This document shows, in pieces, positions 25,498 to 34,274 of a stretch of 52,207 nt of DNA. The notes under the pieces were generated by a model. The model had not been told where the DNA came from, made no database searches, and saw nothing but the letters and a program-made list of their open reading frames with translations. Source of the stretch: Chlorobiota bacterium (GTDB lineage: Bacteria > Bacteroidota > Bacteroidia > Bacteroidales > F082); NCBI GenBank assembly GCA_013151215.1, contig JAADIS010000107.1:1-52207 (forward strand), in the 5' to 3' direction. The position numbers were made by a program, and so were the translations under genes. The stretch's first letter is position 1. Every line of letters begins with the position of its first letter.

Positions 25498-26535
25498 GTG
25501 GGTCAAAACCAGATTGAGAAACCTTTTTTTTCAGGTATTCTATTAAAGGTACTTATAAAGTATTATAAGCAGTTAAGCCTCATTGCGGTGGCTGCCATCG
25601 CATTGTCCGCTATTTTTTCATCTTCGTATTTCATAACACCGCTATTTCAATCAACGGTAATCCTATATCCTACGGCCAGCAATTCAATCTCCAAAGTGTT
25701 GCTGAGCGAAAATTTCAACAACAGCAAGGACATTCTGGAATTCGGTGAAGACGAGCAAACCGAACAATTGCTGCAGGTGCTCAACTCGAATAAAATACGG
25801 GACAGGATAATTGTCAAGTACAAGCTAATGGAACATTACGGCATAAAGAGCGGCAGCAAATTCAAAATGACGAATTTGTATAATGAGTATGAAGAAAAAT
25901 TCAAGTTCAGGCGCACCGAATATATGGCGGTAAAAATCACCGTCCTCGACAAGGACCCGCAGTTTGCCGCCGACATGGCGAATAATGTTGCCGAGCTTCT
26001 GGATTCGACAATAAACTCCATGCAGAAAGAAATTGCCATTCGCGCATTTACAATTGTCCAAGAGGAGTATTTAAAACTAAAAAGCCAGATAAAGGTAAAA
26101 GAAGATTCAATGACGGTATTGCGCGGTTTCGGCGTTCACGACTACGAAAGCCAATCGGAGATGTTCAACCGCCAATTGGCAATTGAGATGGCAAGGGGCA
26201 ACCAGCCAGGCGTTTCAAGGCTTGAGCAAAAGCTTACGATTCTTGCAAAATACGGAGGCCCTTATGTCTCATTGCGAGATGCCCTTGAGCATGACAAGAA
26301 GAAGCTCAGCGAGCTGATGTCGAAATATGAAGAAGCAAAAGTGGACGCCACCGAGAGCCTTCCGCATAAATTCATAGTCAGCAGCGCATATAAAGCCGAG
26401 AAAAAAACATATCCGATAAGATGGCTCATCGTTTTAATCGCAACGGTTGCAAGTGTTCTTGTTGCAATGCTCATATTAGCCTTTATCGAGGTTTTTTCGG
26501 GCAACATTGAAATAAACATTAAAAAAAAAAGTTAA
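25498..26535 (+). CDS. Wzz-like polysaccharide chain-length determinant, copy 1
   Basis: 345 aa inner-membrane protein with a helix near residues 28-50 (SLIAVAAIALSAIFSSSYFITP), a large periplasmic helical domain (60-300) and a second helix near 305-330 (WLIVLIATVASVLVAMLILAF). FITPLFQSTVILYP is the typical Wzz entry motif. Such proteins set the length of O-antigen or exopolysaccharide chains. Start GTG. The gene ends in a run of ten adenines (26521-26530); a -1 slip there would join it to copy 2 in one reading frame. Copy 2 has the same layout, so this is a tandem paralogue pair. Confidence 0.85.
   Translation: MGQNQIEKPFFSGILLKVLIKYYKQLSLIAVAAIALSAIFSSSYFITPLFQSTVILYPTASNSISKVLLSENFNNSKDILEFGEDEQTEQLLQVLNSNKIRDRIIVKYKLMEHYGIKSGSKFKMTNLYNEYEEKFKFRRTEYMAVKITVLDKDPQFAADMANNVAELLDSTINSMQKEIAIRAFTIVQEEYLKLKSQIKVKEDSMTVLRGFGVHDYESQSEMFNRQLAIEMARGNQPGVSRLEQKLTILAKYGGPYVSLRDALEHDKKKLSELMSKYEEAKVDATESLPHKFIVSSAYKAEKKTYPIRWLIVLIATVASVLVAMLILAFIEVFSGNIEINIKKKS
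26521..26531 (+). other. A10-G slippery run at the end of wzz copy 1
   Basis: Ten adenines followed by G: the annotated frame reads AAA AAA AAA AGT TAA and stops. One base back, the frame reads AAA AAA AAG TTA and stays open from 26523 to the stop of wzz copy 2 at 27653. A AAA AAG is the classic slippery heptamer (dnaX). Translational slip, transcriptional slip or an indel error would all give a fused product. Confidence 0.6.
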
Positions 26536-26705
26536 TCATTGACATACCGTCCTTTTACAACAGGACTAAAAAAACTGATATAAGCAGTAAGACCAAGGAT
26601 AGTAAACAACAAACCGATGATAACAAAGGCGATGAACCTTTAATAAAAGAAATTGAGAAGAAAGAAGTACGAAATGACTTTGATGTTGAAATTAACGATA
26701 TAGAA

Positions 26706-27653
26706 ATGGCCAAGTTTTTTAATAGTTCCGAATTATTGAGTTTATTGGATAAGTGGAAAATCCATTTACTTGTTATTGTAGTTGCCGCCGCCGCTTTAGG
26801 AGCAATATTCTCAGGGCCTGCGTTTATAACTCCGCTATATAAATCCCAAGCAGTCTTATACCCGGCTAACGTTGAAGCGTATTCCGAAGAAAGCGAAACG
26901 GAGCAGATGCTTCAAGTATTTGGATCACAGGATATTAAAGATAGCGTTATCAATAAATTCAAATTAGGCGGACACTACGGGATAGACAAAGGCTATAAAC
27001 ACTATAAAACTATACTTTATTATGAGTATAGCGAGAAAATATCCATCAACAAAACACCTTACGAAGCAGTCTCGATAGAAGTCCTCGACAAGAGCCCTGA
27101 TACCGCGGCAATGATAGTGAATTCACTGATCCATTATTACGACAAGAAGATCCAAAGGCTTCATAAATCAAAATATGTAGAGGTGGCCGATATGTATAAA
27201 ATCCAATTGAGGAGAAAGGAAGCCACCATCGACTCCTTAAAAAACATATTAAAAGTTCTTGGCAAGGAGCATGGTATTATCGAATACGATTATCAAACAC
27301 AAGAGATCATGCGCGGCCTTTTGGGAACCGTTGACGGTGATGGATCCAACATAAACAAAAAGGAGGTAGAGCGTTTAAAGAAAGGCATGGAGAAATATAG
27401 CGGGCAGCTGGTCGAGATTATTGAGATGATCCAGGCAGAAGCACGTACCTATGTGGAGGTCAAGCTTGATTATGAAATGGCATTGAGGTTCTTAAGTTCC
27501 GAAATGACATATAGCAACGTGGTATCTTACCCCTATGCTTCCGACAAAAAAGAGTACCCGGTTAGGTGGATAATCGTTGCCATTGCCGCCATTGCCGCAT
27601 TTATGTTCTCTACTCTGGTAATCATGTTCATCGAGAACAAAAAGAAATCATAA
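26706..27653 (+). CDS. Wzz-like polysaccharide chain-length determinant, copy 2
   Basis: 315 aa from the first in-frame ATG. Membrane helix near residues 20-43 (LLVIVVAAAALGAIFSGPAF), then FITPLYKSQAVLYPANVEAY, a helical periplasmic domain with SEETEQMLQVF-like segments matching copy 1 (DEQTEQLLQVLNS), and a C-terminal helix WIIVAIAAIAAFMFSTLVIMF. The open frame extends 61 codons upstream without ATG, back to the A10 run inside copy 1; that stretch (IIDIPSFYNRTKKTDISSK...) is charged and would be a cytoplasmic linker. It may therefore be made both alone and as a fusion. The O-antigen ligase starts right after the stop. Confidence 0.83.
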   Translation: MAKFFNSSELLSLLDKWKIHLLVIVVAAAALGAIFSGPAFITPLYKSQAVLYPANVEAYSEESETEQMLQVFGSQDIKDSVINKFKLGGHYGIDKGYKHYKTILYYEYSEKISINKTPYEAVSIEVLDKSPDTAAMIVNSLIHYYDKKIQRLHKSKYVEVADMYKIQLRRKEATIDSLKNILKVLGKEHGIIEYDYQTQEIMRGLLGTVDGDGSNINKKEVERLKKGMEKYSGQLVEIIEMIQAEARTYVEVKLDYEMALRFLSSEMTYSNVVSYPYASDKKEYPVRWIIVAIAAIAAFMFSTLVIMFIENKKKS

Positions 27654-29102
27654 TTGTTTGTGGGCGAAAAACTTAAGATAGGTTGGGTTTATGGGTTAAC
27701 CTCATTGTTTCTGTTGGCTAATCTGTATTTGGTAGTACAAAAAGACATGTATTGGCTTTTTGTGCTTCCGGTAGCCTTAATAGTGATGTACTATTATCTG
27801 ACAGCCTACGACAAAGTTTTACTGTTTATCACTTTCTTGACCCCCTTGGCCGTAAACATCAACGATCTGGAAATGGGAATGGGGGTATCCCTGCCAACCG
27901 AGCCTTTGATGTTCGGTGTCCTGTTGATTTTTCTAATAAACGTAATATATCAGAACAATTACGACAAACGAATATCGGCGCATCCCATCTCGTATATTAT
28001 TTATTTGAATTTGTTTTGGATACTACTTACGACTTTTACAAGCGAGATGCCCGTAGTATCTATTAAATTCTTTATTTCAAGACTGTGGTTCGTTGTCCCT
28101 TTCTTTTTTGTTGCAGCCATGTTCTTCAGGAAAATGGAAAACATCAGTCGCTTCTTGTGGCTTTACCTGGCAGGCTTGGTGATCGTAATTATTTATACTA
28201 CCATTATACATGCACAATATGGTTTCGACGAGGAAACAGGTCATTGGGTAATGTCGCCCTTTTATAACGACCATACTGCCTATGGGGCGGCCTTGGCGAT
28301 GTTCTTCCCGGTCTGCATAGGCCTGATTTTCTTTCCAGGCCTCAATAAGTTGGCACGGACGGCTGCCGTATTCACTTTGTTATTTCTTGTCATAGCAATT
28401 ATTTTATCATACAGCCGGGCAGCATGGTTAAGCATTTTAGCATCTGCCGCTTTGTTCCTGCTAATTGTTTTCCGAATCAGGATTTATTGGGTATTGAGTT
28501 TTTTAATAGTTGTTATAGGATTGTTTTTTGCGTTTCAGCATCAGATAATCGATAAGCTTGAAAAGAACAAACAGGATTCGTCGGCCAATTTTGCCGAACA
28601 TATCAAGTCGATAACAAACATATCGTCCGATGCGTCGAACCTGGAAAGAATAAACAGGTGGCAAGCGGCAGTGCGGCTTTATGACGAGCGGCCTGTTTTC
28701 GGATGGGGGCCGGGAACATACCAATTTGTTTATGCCCCTTACCAACGATCTAAAGAAAAAACAATAATAAGCACTAATCTCGGTGATAAGGGAAATGCCC
28801 ACAGCGAGTATCTGGGCCCACTTGCCGAAGAGGGCTTAGCAGGAATGCTAATTGTCATTATTTTGTTCGCAAGTATTTTATATTCAGGCATAAAGGTATA
28901 TGAAAAGGGCAATCTTAAGGTTAAGTTCTTAAGCATGATGGCTACCATAGGTTTGGCTACATATATGGCCCACGGGGTTTTGAACAACTTTTTAAATACC
29001 GATAAGCTTTCGGTGCCTTTTTGGGGGTTTACCGCCATTATCGTCGCCCTCGACATATATCACACACAAAACCCGGCTAAAGCTGGCCCGACGGAGCAGT
29101 AA
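27654..29102 (+). CDS. O-antigen ligase/polymerase family membrane protein (Wzy_C domain)
   Basis: 482 aa with about twelve membrane helices and a large periplasmic loop. The loop region (LERINRWQAAVRLYDERPVFGWGPGTYQFVY ... GNAHSEYLGPLAEEGLAGMLI) is the Wzy_C/WaaL signature, with the functionally important His in NAHSEYL. Either joins polysaccharide to lipid A core or polymerises repeat units; ligase and polymerase cannot be separated by sequence. A TTG start touches the wzz stop; a GTG two codons later (27660) is equally plausible. Together with the wzz pair it forms a surface polysaccharide module. It converges on lpxD2 with only 21 bp between and no terminator. Confidence 0.85.
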   Translation: MFVGEKLKIGWVYGLTSLFLLANLYLVVQKDMYWLFVLPVALIVMYYYLTAYDKVLLFITFLTPLAVNINDLEMGMGVSLPTEPLMFGVLLIFLINVIYQNNYDKRISAHPISYIIYLNLFWILLTTFTSEMPVVSIKFFISRLWFVVPFFFVAAMFFRKMENISRFLWLYLAGLVIVIIYTTIIHAQYGFDEETGHWVMSPFYNDHTAYGAALAMFFPVCIGLIFFPGLNKLARTAAVFTLLFLVIAIILSYSRAAWLSILASAALFLLIVFRIRIYWVLSFLIVVIGLFFAFQHQIIDKLEKNKQDSSANFAEHIKSITNISSDASNLERINRWQAAVRLYDERPVFGWGPGTYQFVYAPYQRSKEKTIISTNLGDKGNAHSEYLGPLAEEGLAGMLIVIILFASILYSGIKVYEKGNLKVKFLSMMATIGLATYMAHGVLNNFLNTDKLSVPFWGFTAIIVALDIYHTQNPAKAGPTEQ

Positions 29103-29123
29103 ATCCCATCGAGAGTCTAACTT

Positions 29124-30059
29124 TTATTTCTTTTTGAGCAGCTTTAAAAGTTCGGGCAGTTGCTTTAGGGCTATCATGTTCCGCCAATATTTCTTCACTT
29201 CCATTGCGGGCGAGCCCATATATGTTATTCCGCCCTCAACGGATTTGTCGATTGCCGATGTTGCCAATATTTGAGCGCCTTTACCAATAACAATATCTTT
29301 ATTTATCGCCACCCTAGCCCAAATTACCACATCATCCTCAATTTTGGTAACACCTGCTATTGCCGCAAAAGCACCTATCAAACAGTTTTTGCCGATAACA
29401 GTATCATGCCCCACCTGGCAATGGTTGTCGAATTTCGTTCCGTTCCCGATAGTTGTATCTGCGGTTACACCTTTATCAATGCAGCAGTTGGCCCCAATTT
29501 CAACCTCATCCTCTATAACAACCCTGCCGCCGGAATGGAACTTCGAGAACTTGCCGTCTTTTTTCTGAAAATAATATGCATCAGCGCCTATTACGCTTCC
29601 TGAATGGATGATACAGCGATTGCCGATGATACTATTATCATAAATGCTCACATTGGCATGAATGATACAATCATCGCCTATCACAACATTGTTTCCAATA
29701 AAGGCAGCTGCTTGAACAACTGTGTTCTTGCCTAAAACGGCAGAATCGCTAATAAGGACACCGGATTTCCGAAACCCCCTGAATTTATTGATCAAGAGGT
29801 TAAAGGCGGAAAAAGGGCTTTCATGAAAGATGAGCGATTTTCCTTCCGGTGCCTCAAGTTCCTTGTTGATAATAATCACCGACGCTTCGGAATCAAGTAC
29901 TTTATTGTAATATTTTGGATGATCCACAAAAGTCAGGTCGCCTTGACGTACGACATGAAGCTCGTTTAAACCAATAGCAGTATTTTCGGCTCCGCACAAA
30001 GCCCGGCCTCCAATAATTTCAGCAATTTCACTTACCGAAAGTTTCTTGGGAAAATCCAT
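29124..30059 (-). CDS. LpxD paralogue, UDP-3-O-acylglucosamine N-acyltransferase-like
   Basis: 311 aa left-handed beta-helix acyltransferase with an LpxD-type N-terminal domain (residues 1-100) and hexapeptide repeats (about 105-280). The catalytic base region DNHCQVGHDTVIG keeps His218. The second conserved LpxD His (GGQVGIVGH in the other copy) is replaced: this protein has WARVAINKDIVIG. It is shorter than copy 1 (342 aa). Placement after efp in an lpxA-efp-lpxD2 order is, as I recall, common in Bacteroidota. It may have another nucleotide-sugar or acyl preference. It starts 3 nt after efp. Confidence 0.85.
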   Translation of the reverse strand: MDFPKKLSVSEIAEIIGGRALCGAENTAIGLNELHVVRQGDLTFVDHPKYYNKVLDSEASVIIINKELEAPEGKSLIFHESPFSAFNLLINKFRGFRKSGVLISDSAVLGKNTVVQAAAFIGNNVVIGDDCIIHANVSIYDNSIIGNRCIIHSGSVIGADAYYFQKKDGKFSKFHSGGRVVIEDEVEIGANCCIDKGVTADTTIGNGTKFDNHCQVGHDTVIGKNCLIGAFAAIAGVTKIEDDVVIWARVAINKDIVIGKGAQILATSAIDKSVEGGITYMGSPAMEVKKYWRNMIALKQLPELLKLLKKK

Positions 30060-30062
30060 TTT

Positions 30063-30629
30063 CTATCCTTTAACACGTTCAGAATACGCCCCGTTACGAG
30101 TATCGATCTTAATCTTGTCGCCTGTGTTGATGAACAGGGGAACCCTGACTTTGGCGCCAGTTTCAACGGTAGCCTCCTTCAAAGCATTGGTAGCGGTATT
30201 TCCTTTTTCCCCGGGTTCGGTATATGTTACTTCCAATATGACATAGGTCGGCATATCACAATAAATCGCAGTATCGTTCTCGGCATGGAATCCAATTGTT
30301 ACGTTTTCGCCTTCTTTTAAGAGTTGCGGCGCAGAAATCAAGTTCTCGTTGATAAATGTCTGCTCGTAATCTTCATTGTTCATGAAATGATAGATATCAC
30401 CATCATTATAAAGATATTGATAGCCCCTGTTTTCGATACGCTGGATATTGATTTTAAACCCTGAGGTAAAAGTGTTTGCCAACACTTTGCCTGTTTTTAC
30501 ATTTTTAAGTTTCGTCCTTACGAAAGCAGGTCCCTTACCAGGCTTGACATGCTGAAATTCAACTACTGTCCACAAATCACCATTATGCTCTATGCATAAA
30601 CCATTTCTAATATCTGCTGTTGTCGCCAT
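30063..30629 (-). CDS. efp: Elongation factor P
   Basis: 188 aa, three beta-barrel domains. EF-P rescues ribosomes stalled at polyproline. The tip loop HVKPGKGPAFVRTKLKN carries Lys32, the position modified in E. coli; no epmA or kdpA-like modification gene is in the window. The C-terminal signature is ATVETGAKVRVPLFINTGDKIKIDTRNGAYSER. It stands 59 bp after lpxA on the same strand, with lpxD2 3 nt downstream. Confidence 0.97.
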   Translation of the reverse strand: MATTADIRNGLCIEHNGDLWTVVEFQHVKPGKGPAFVRTKLKNVKTGKVLANTFTSGFKINIQRIENRGYQYLYNDGDIYHFMNNEDYEQTFINENLISAPQLLKEGENVTIGFHAENDTAIYCDMPTYVILEVTYTEPGEKGNTATNALKEATVETGAKVRVPLFINTGDKIKIDTRNGAYSERVKG

Positions 30630-30688
30630 TATTTATTTTTTAATAAATTAATTCTTCAATTCCCGCACTTTGGCAAAAGGCAATAATA

Positions 30689-31489
30689 TTACCCGCCGTT
30701 TCTGTCCCTTATACTTGTATAACCTTTCATAATGCCTCTTTGAGATTGGGCAATAAAACTTAGGACTTCGTCCCTGTCGGGTGTTGCGGGCAGTTTTGCC
30801 TCGATAAACCGTACTGCCTGCCCTATGTTTCTTCCCTTTAGGAAAAGATGCCTGAAAATATCCTGTATCTCGTTTATCCTCTCATTGGAATATCCCCTGC
30901 GCCTTAAACCAATCGAGTTGACGCCAATAAACGAAAGGGGGTCCCTGCCTGCTTTGGAAAAGGGCGGCACGTCTTTTCTGACCATACTTCCGCCTGAGAC
31001 CATAGTATGTTTTCCGATATGGACAAATTGGTGAACAGCAGACAAGCCCCCTACTATTGCCCAATCGTCGATCTCGATATGACCGGCCAGATTACAAGCA
31101 TTTGCAAGTATTACGTTGTTGCCGATAATACAATCATGGGCAACATGGACATAAGCCATTAAAAGACAATTGCTTCCGATAGTAGTCTCGTTATTTGCCC
31201 TGGTGCCCCTGTTGATAGTAACATACTCTCTCACGATAGTGTTATCTCCTATTTTCACCAGGCTATCCTCACCATTGAACTTCAGGTCCTGCGGAATAGC
31301 AGAGATTACGGCCCCGGGGAATATCCTGCAATTCTTACCAATGCGGGCACCCTCCATAATGGTAACACTGGAGCCTATCCATGTTCCTTCTTCAATAACC
31401 ACATTTTTCTCGATATTGACAAATGGCTCAATAACAACATTTGCCGCTACCTTTGCTTGTGGATGCACGTATGCTAATGGTTGATTCAT
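30689..31489 (-). CDS. lpxA: Acyl-ACP--UDP-N-acetylglucosamine O-acyltransferase LpxA
   Basis: 266 aa. First committed acylation of lipid A. Left-handed beta-helix hexapeptides from residue 5 to about 190; MAYVHVAHDCIIG contains the catalytic His118 (E. coli His125), and VREYVTINRGT with the GLRRRGYSNERI helix in the C-terminal domain are diagnostic. The upstream gap (31490-31635) holds a 14-bp tandem repeat between it and lpxC-fabZ. Confidence 0.96.
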   Translation of the reverse strand: MNQPLAYVHPQAKVAANVVIEPFVNIEKNVVIEEGTWIGSSVTIMEGARIGKNCRIFPGAVISAIPQDLKFNGEDSLVKIGDNTIVREYVTINRGTRANNETTIGSNCLLMAYVHVAHDCIIGNNVILANACNLAGHIEIDDWAIVGGLSAVHQFVHIGKHTMVSGGSMVRKDVPPFSKAGRDPLSFIGVNSIGLRRRGYSNERINEIQDIFRHLFLKGRNIGQAVRFIEAKLPATPDRDEVLSFIAQSQRGIMKGYTSIRDRNGG

Positions 31490-31544
31490 AAACTGTTATC
31501 CTTAATTCTATATCTTTTAACTCGACTCATTAATCTTAAATCCT

Positions 31545-31634
31545 GATTCTTTTATCTTGATTCTTTTATCTTGATTCTTTTATCTTGATTCTTTTATCTT
31601 GATTCTTTTATCTTGATTCTTTTATCTTGATTCT
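31545..31634. repeat. 14-bp tandem repeat, 6.4 copies, between lpxC-fabZ and lpxA
   Basis: Six identical copies of GATTCTTTTATCTT (31545-31628) plus a partial copy GATTCT (31629-31634). Degenerate relatives (TATATCTTTTAACTC, TTAATCTTAAATC) continue toward lpxA. No variation among the six copies means the array is young. On the transcribed strand the unit reads AAGATAAAAGAATC. It fills most of the gap and could change copy number by slippage, altering the distance or mRNA between the two genes. Confidence 0.95.
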
Positions 31635-31635
31635 C

Positions 31636-33033
31636 TCAATCCTTGTTCTTCACGATCTGAGCGGTTAGTTCGCCGTCCATGACAAGTTTATCGCCAACAA
31701 AGGCCTTACCCCTCATGATGCATATTCCGCGTTTTATGGGTGCGATAAGCTCAATACTGAAAATCAGGGTGTCGCCCGGAACAACTTTACCCCTAAAGCG
31801 CACATCGTTGATTTTCAGGAAATAGGTTGAATACAACTCGGGGCTTGACACCTGGTTTAAAACAAATATTCCGCCTACCTGTGCCATTGCCTCAACCTGA
31901 AGCACGCCCGGCATGATTGGTTCACCGGGGAAATGCCCCACGAAGAAAGGTTCGTTCATCGTAACGCTTTTCATCCCGATTATATGATTGTCGCTCATTT
32001 CCAGCACTTTGTCAACCAGCAAAAACGGCGGACGGTGAGGAAGCATTTTCTGTATCTGAACAACGTCGAATCGTGGTTTTGCATAAATATCAAAAGGTGG
32101 TTCTTTTAACATGGCTTCTTTTTTTATTAAATGTTGATTAATTATTCTTGCAAATTCCGTATTTGATTGATGGCCGGGGCGTTTAGCCGTTATCTTCCCC
32201 TTAATGGGTTTCCCCAAAAGGGCCAGGTCGCCAATCATGTCCAGCAGCTTGTGGCGTGCCGGCTCATTGGCATAGTGCAGCTCAAGGTTGTTTAGGATAC
32301 CTTCTTCCTTAACCTTGACGCTGGGCTTGTTAAATGCCTTCGCAAGCCTGTCGAGCTCCTCCTGTGGTACTTTTCTGTTAACAAACACTATAGCGCTTGC
32401 CAGATCACCGCCTTTGATAAGGTTATTGCTTAAAAGGAACTCCAGTTCGTGCAGGAAAACAAAAGTCCTGCACTTCGATATTTCCTTCTCAAACCTGGAG
32501 ATATCCGATAAGCTGGCATGCTGGGCGCCCAACACCCTGCTCTCGTAATCTATATCAACTTCAAGTTCAAAGGTATCCGAAGGCTCTATCCTGATTTCTA
32601 TTTTACTATCGGGAACTTTATATTCAATGGTTTCATTTATAACGATGAAATCCCTATCTTTGTCAAGATCAACTACTTCCGCCTCTTTTATTGCGTTCAG
32701 GAAAAACCTGGACGAACCGTCAAGAATTGGTATTTCCTCCATATCAAGATCGATAAGTGCATTATCGACTCCCAGGCCCCTGAAGGCGGCTAGTACATGC
32801 TCGATGGTAAACACATTGGCTCCGTTCTCGCCAATTGTTGTACCGCGTGCCGTTCCAACTACATTTTCGATAGTTGCTGAGATAATTGGTTTTTTTTCGA
32901 GATCGGATCTCCTGAACTTTAAACCATGATCGGCCGGTGCCGGATAAAATGTCATAGTTCCCTTCTGACCTGTGTGCAATCCATTACCGCTTATAGATAT
33001 CGACTTTCCAATAGTCTTCTGTTTTTCTGCCAT
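31636..33033 (-). CDS. lpxC/fabZ: Bifunctional LpxC-FabZ: UDP-3-O-acyl-GlcNAc deacetylase / 3-hydroxyacyl-ACP dehydratase
   Basis: About 465 aa. Residues 1-310 are LpxC: SGNGLHTGQKG, the zinc-binding VFTIEHVLAAFRGLG, and HKLLDMIGDLALLG. Residues 325-465 are FabZ: MLPHRPPFLLVDKV and the catalytic HFPGEPIMPGVLQVEAMAQ. The fusion links lipid A synthesis with fatty acid elongation and is characteristic of Bacteroidota. The ATG at 33033 (MAEKQKTIGKSISISG) was chosen over one ten codons upstream: the family starts near KTIGKSI and a -7 box at 33078-33085 lies close. Confidence 0.96.
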   Translation of the reverse strand: MAEKQKTIGKSISISGNGLHTGQKGTMTFYPAPADHGLKFRRSDLEKKPIISATIENVVGTARGTTIGENGANVFTIEHVLAAFRGLGVDNALIDLDMEEIPILDGSSRFFLNAIKEAEVVDLDKDRDFIVINETIEYKVPDSKIEIRIEPSDTFELEVDIDYESRVLGAQHASLSDISRFEKEISKCRTFVFLHELEFLLSNNLIKGGDLASAIVFVNRKVPQEELDRLAKAFNKPSVKVKEEGILNNLELHYANEPARHKLLDMIGDLALLGKPIKGKITAKRPGHQSNTEFARIINQHLIKKEAMLKEPPFDIYAKPRFDVVQIQKMLPHRPPFLLVDKVLEMSDNHIIGMKSVTMNEPFFVGHFPGEPIMPGVLQVEAMAQVGGIFVLNQVSSPELYSTYFLKINDVRFRGKVVPGDTLIFSIELIAPIKRGICIMRGKAFVGDKLVMDGELTAQIVKNKD

Positions 33034-33077
33034 AAAAATACGGGTATAACTCACACCCCTCAATTAAAAAATTTGCG

Positions 33078-33085
33078 CAAAAGTA
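33078..33085 (-). promoter_or_regulatory. lpxC-fabZ promoter -7 element
   Basis: TACTTTTG on the minus strand, in the 59-bp gap after lpxD. No strong -33 TTTG. It suggests lpxC-fabZ can be transcribed apart from lpxD. Confidence 0.45.
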
Positions 33086-33092
33086 AGCATTT

Positions 33093-34121
33093 CTATTTAC
33101 TCTTGGAATTTCTTTCCAATTCGTTGACCCTCTTGACCAAACTGTCGAGCCGCCTAAAATGGACATACGACCTTTGATAGTTGCGGATGCCAAAGGCCGG
33201 AGAGCCTTCCACTATGGAATTTTCCTCTGTTATGCTTTTCCCCACTCCCGATTGCGCGGCTATCATTACGCCGTCGGCAATTACAAGATGGCCAACTATG
33301 CCCACCTGGCCGCCTATCATACAATTCTTTCCGATCTTGGTAGAACCGGATATCCCTGTTTGCGCAGCAATAACAGTATTTTCGCCTATTTCGACATTAT
33401 GGGCAATTTGGATCAGGTTATCAATTTTCACTCCTTTTCGTATGATCGTAGAACCCATGGTGGCCCTGTCGATGGTCGTATTTGCCCCTATTTCAACCCG
33501 GTCTTCCAGGATGACGTTACCTATTTGAGGTATCTTTTTGTAATCCTTTGAATCCTGCGGGGCAAAACCAAAACCGTCGGCGCCCACGATGGCCCCCGAA
33601 TGGATGGTGCAGTGGGCCCCAATTATGCAATCTTCATAAACCTTTACTCCTGAGTTAATTATGCAATCTGTTCCCAGGCTGACATTGTTGGAGATGGCCG
33701 CATTAGAAAAAATTTGAGTATTGTCGCCAACAACAACGTTTTCGCCTATAACAACAAAAGCGTCGATAAAAACATTCTTGCCCAACTTGGCGGACTCGGC
33801 GATTACGGCCATCGATGAAATGCCTTGCGGGCTTGGCCGCGATTTTTGATATAATTCCAAGACAGCAGCAAATGCGGCATAGGCGTTTCTCACCCGTATC
33901 AGGGTTGTCGAATATTTCTTTTCAGCAACAAAACCGTTGTTGACAATAACCACCGACGCCTTGGTGGAATATAAATAGTGCGTGTATTTAGGATTGGACA
34001 GAAAACATAAAGCACCTTTTCCACCTTCTTCAATTTTGGCCAAGGTACTAACCTCAGCCATCTTGTCGCCTTCCACCTTTCCGTTGAGGGCCTGTGCTAT
34101 CTGCTCTGCCGTAAACTTCAC
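33093..34121 (-). CDS. lpxD: UDP-3-O-(3-hydroxyacyl)glucosamine N-acyltransferase LpxD
   Basis: 342 aa, the full-length LpxD. N-terminal uridine-binding domain (1-100), beta-helix hexapeptides (102-300), C-terminal coiled helix ([19 protein letters not shown]). Both conserved His are present: His241 in [13 protein letters not shown] and His278 in [23 protein letters not shown] is the acyl-binding signature. This is the likely working enzyme of the pathway, unlike the shorter copy at 29124-30059. Confidence 0.96.
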   Translation of the reverse strand: MKFTAEQIAQALNGKVEGDKMAEVSTLAKIEEGGKGALCFLSNPKYTHYLYSTKASVVIVNNGFVAEKKYSTTLIRVRNAYAAFAAVLELYQKSRPSPQGISSMAVIAESAKLGKNVFIDAFVVIGENVVVGDNTQIFSNAAISNNVSLGTDCIINSGVKVYEDCIIGAHCTIHSGAIVGADGFGFAPQDSKDYKKIPQIGNVILEDRVEIGANTTIDRATMGSTIIRKGVKIDNLIQIAHNVEIGENTVIAAQTGISGSTKIGKNCMIGGQVGIVGHLVIADGVMIAAQSGVGKSITEENSIVEGSPAFGIRNYQRSYVHFRRLDSLVKRVNELERNSKSK

Positions 34122-34274
34122 CGTAAAAAAAATTAATTTGTAAACTATAGACTATCTTCATTTAGTAATCACAATGAAAATCGCCGCAAGATACTAAAAT
34201 TGAGATTTTGTGAAATTTACAGCCTTAAAAAATAAAAACACTCAAATGTGGATGTATTGTCGCTGATTTTTAAT

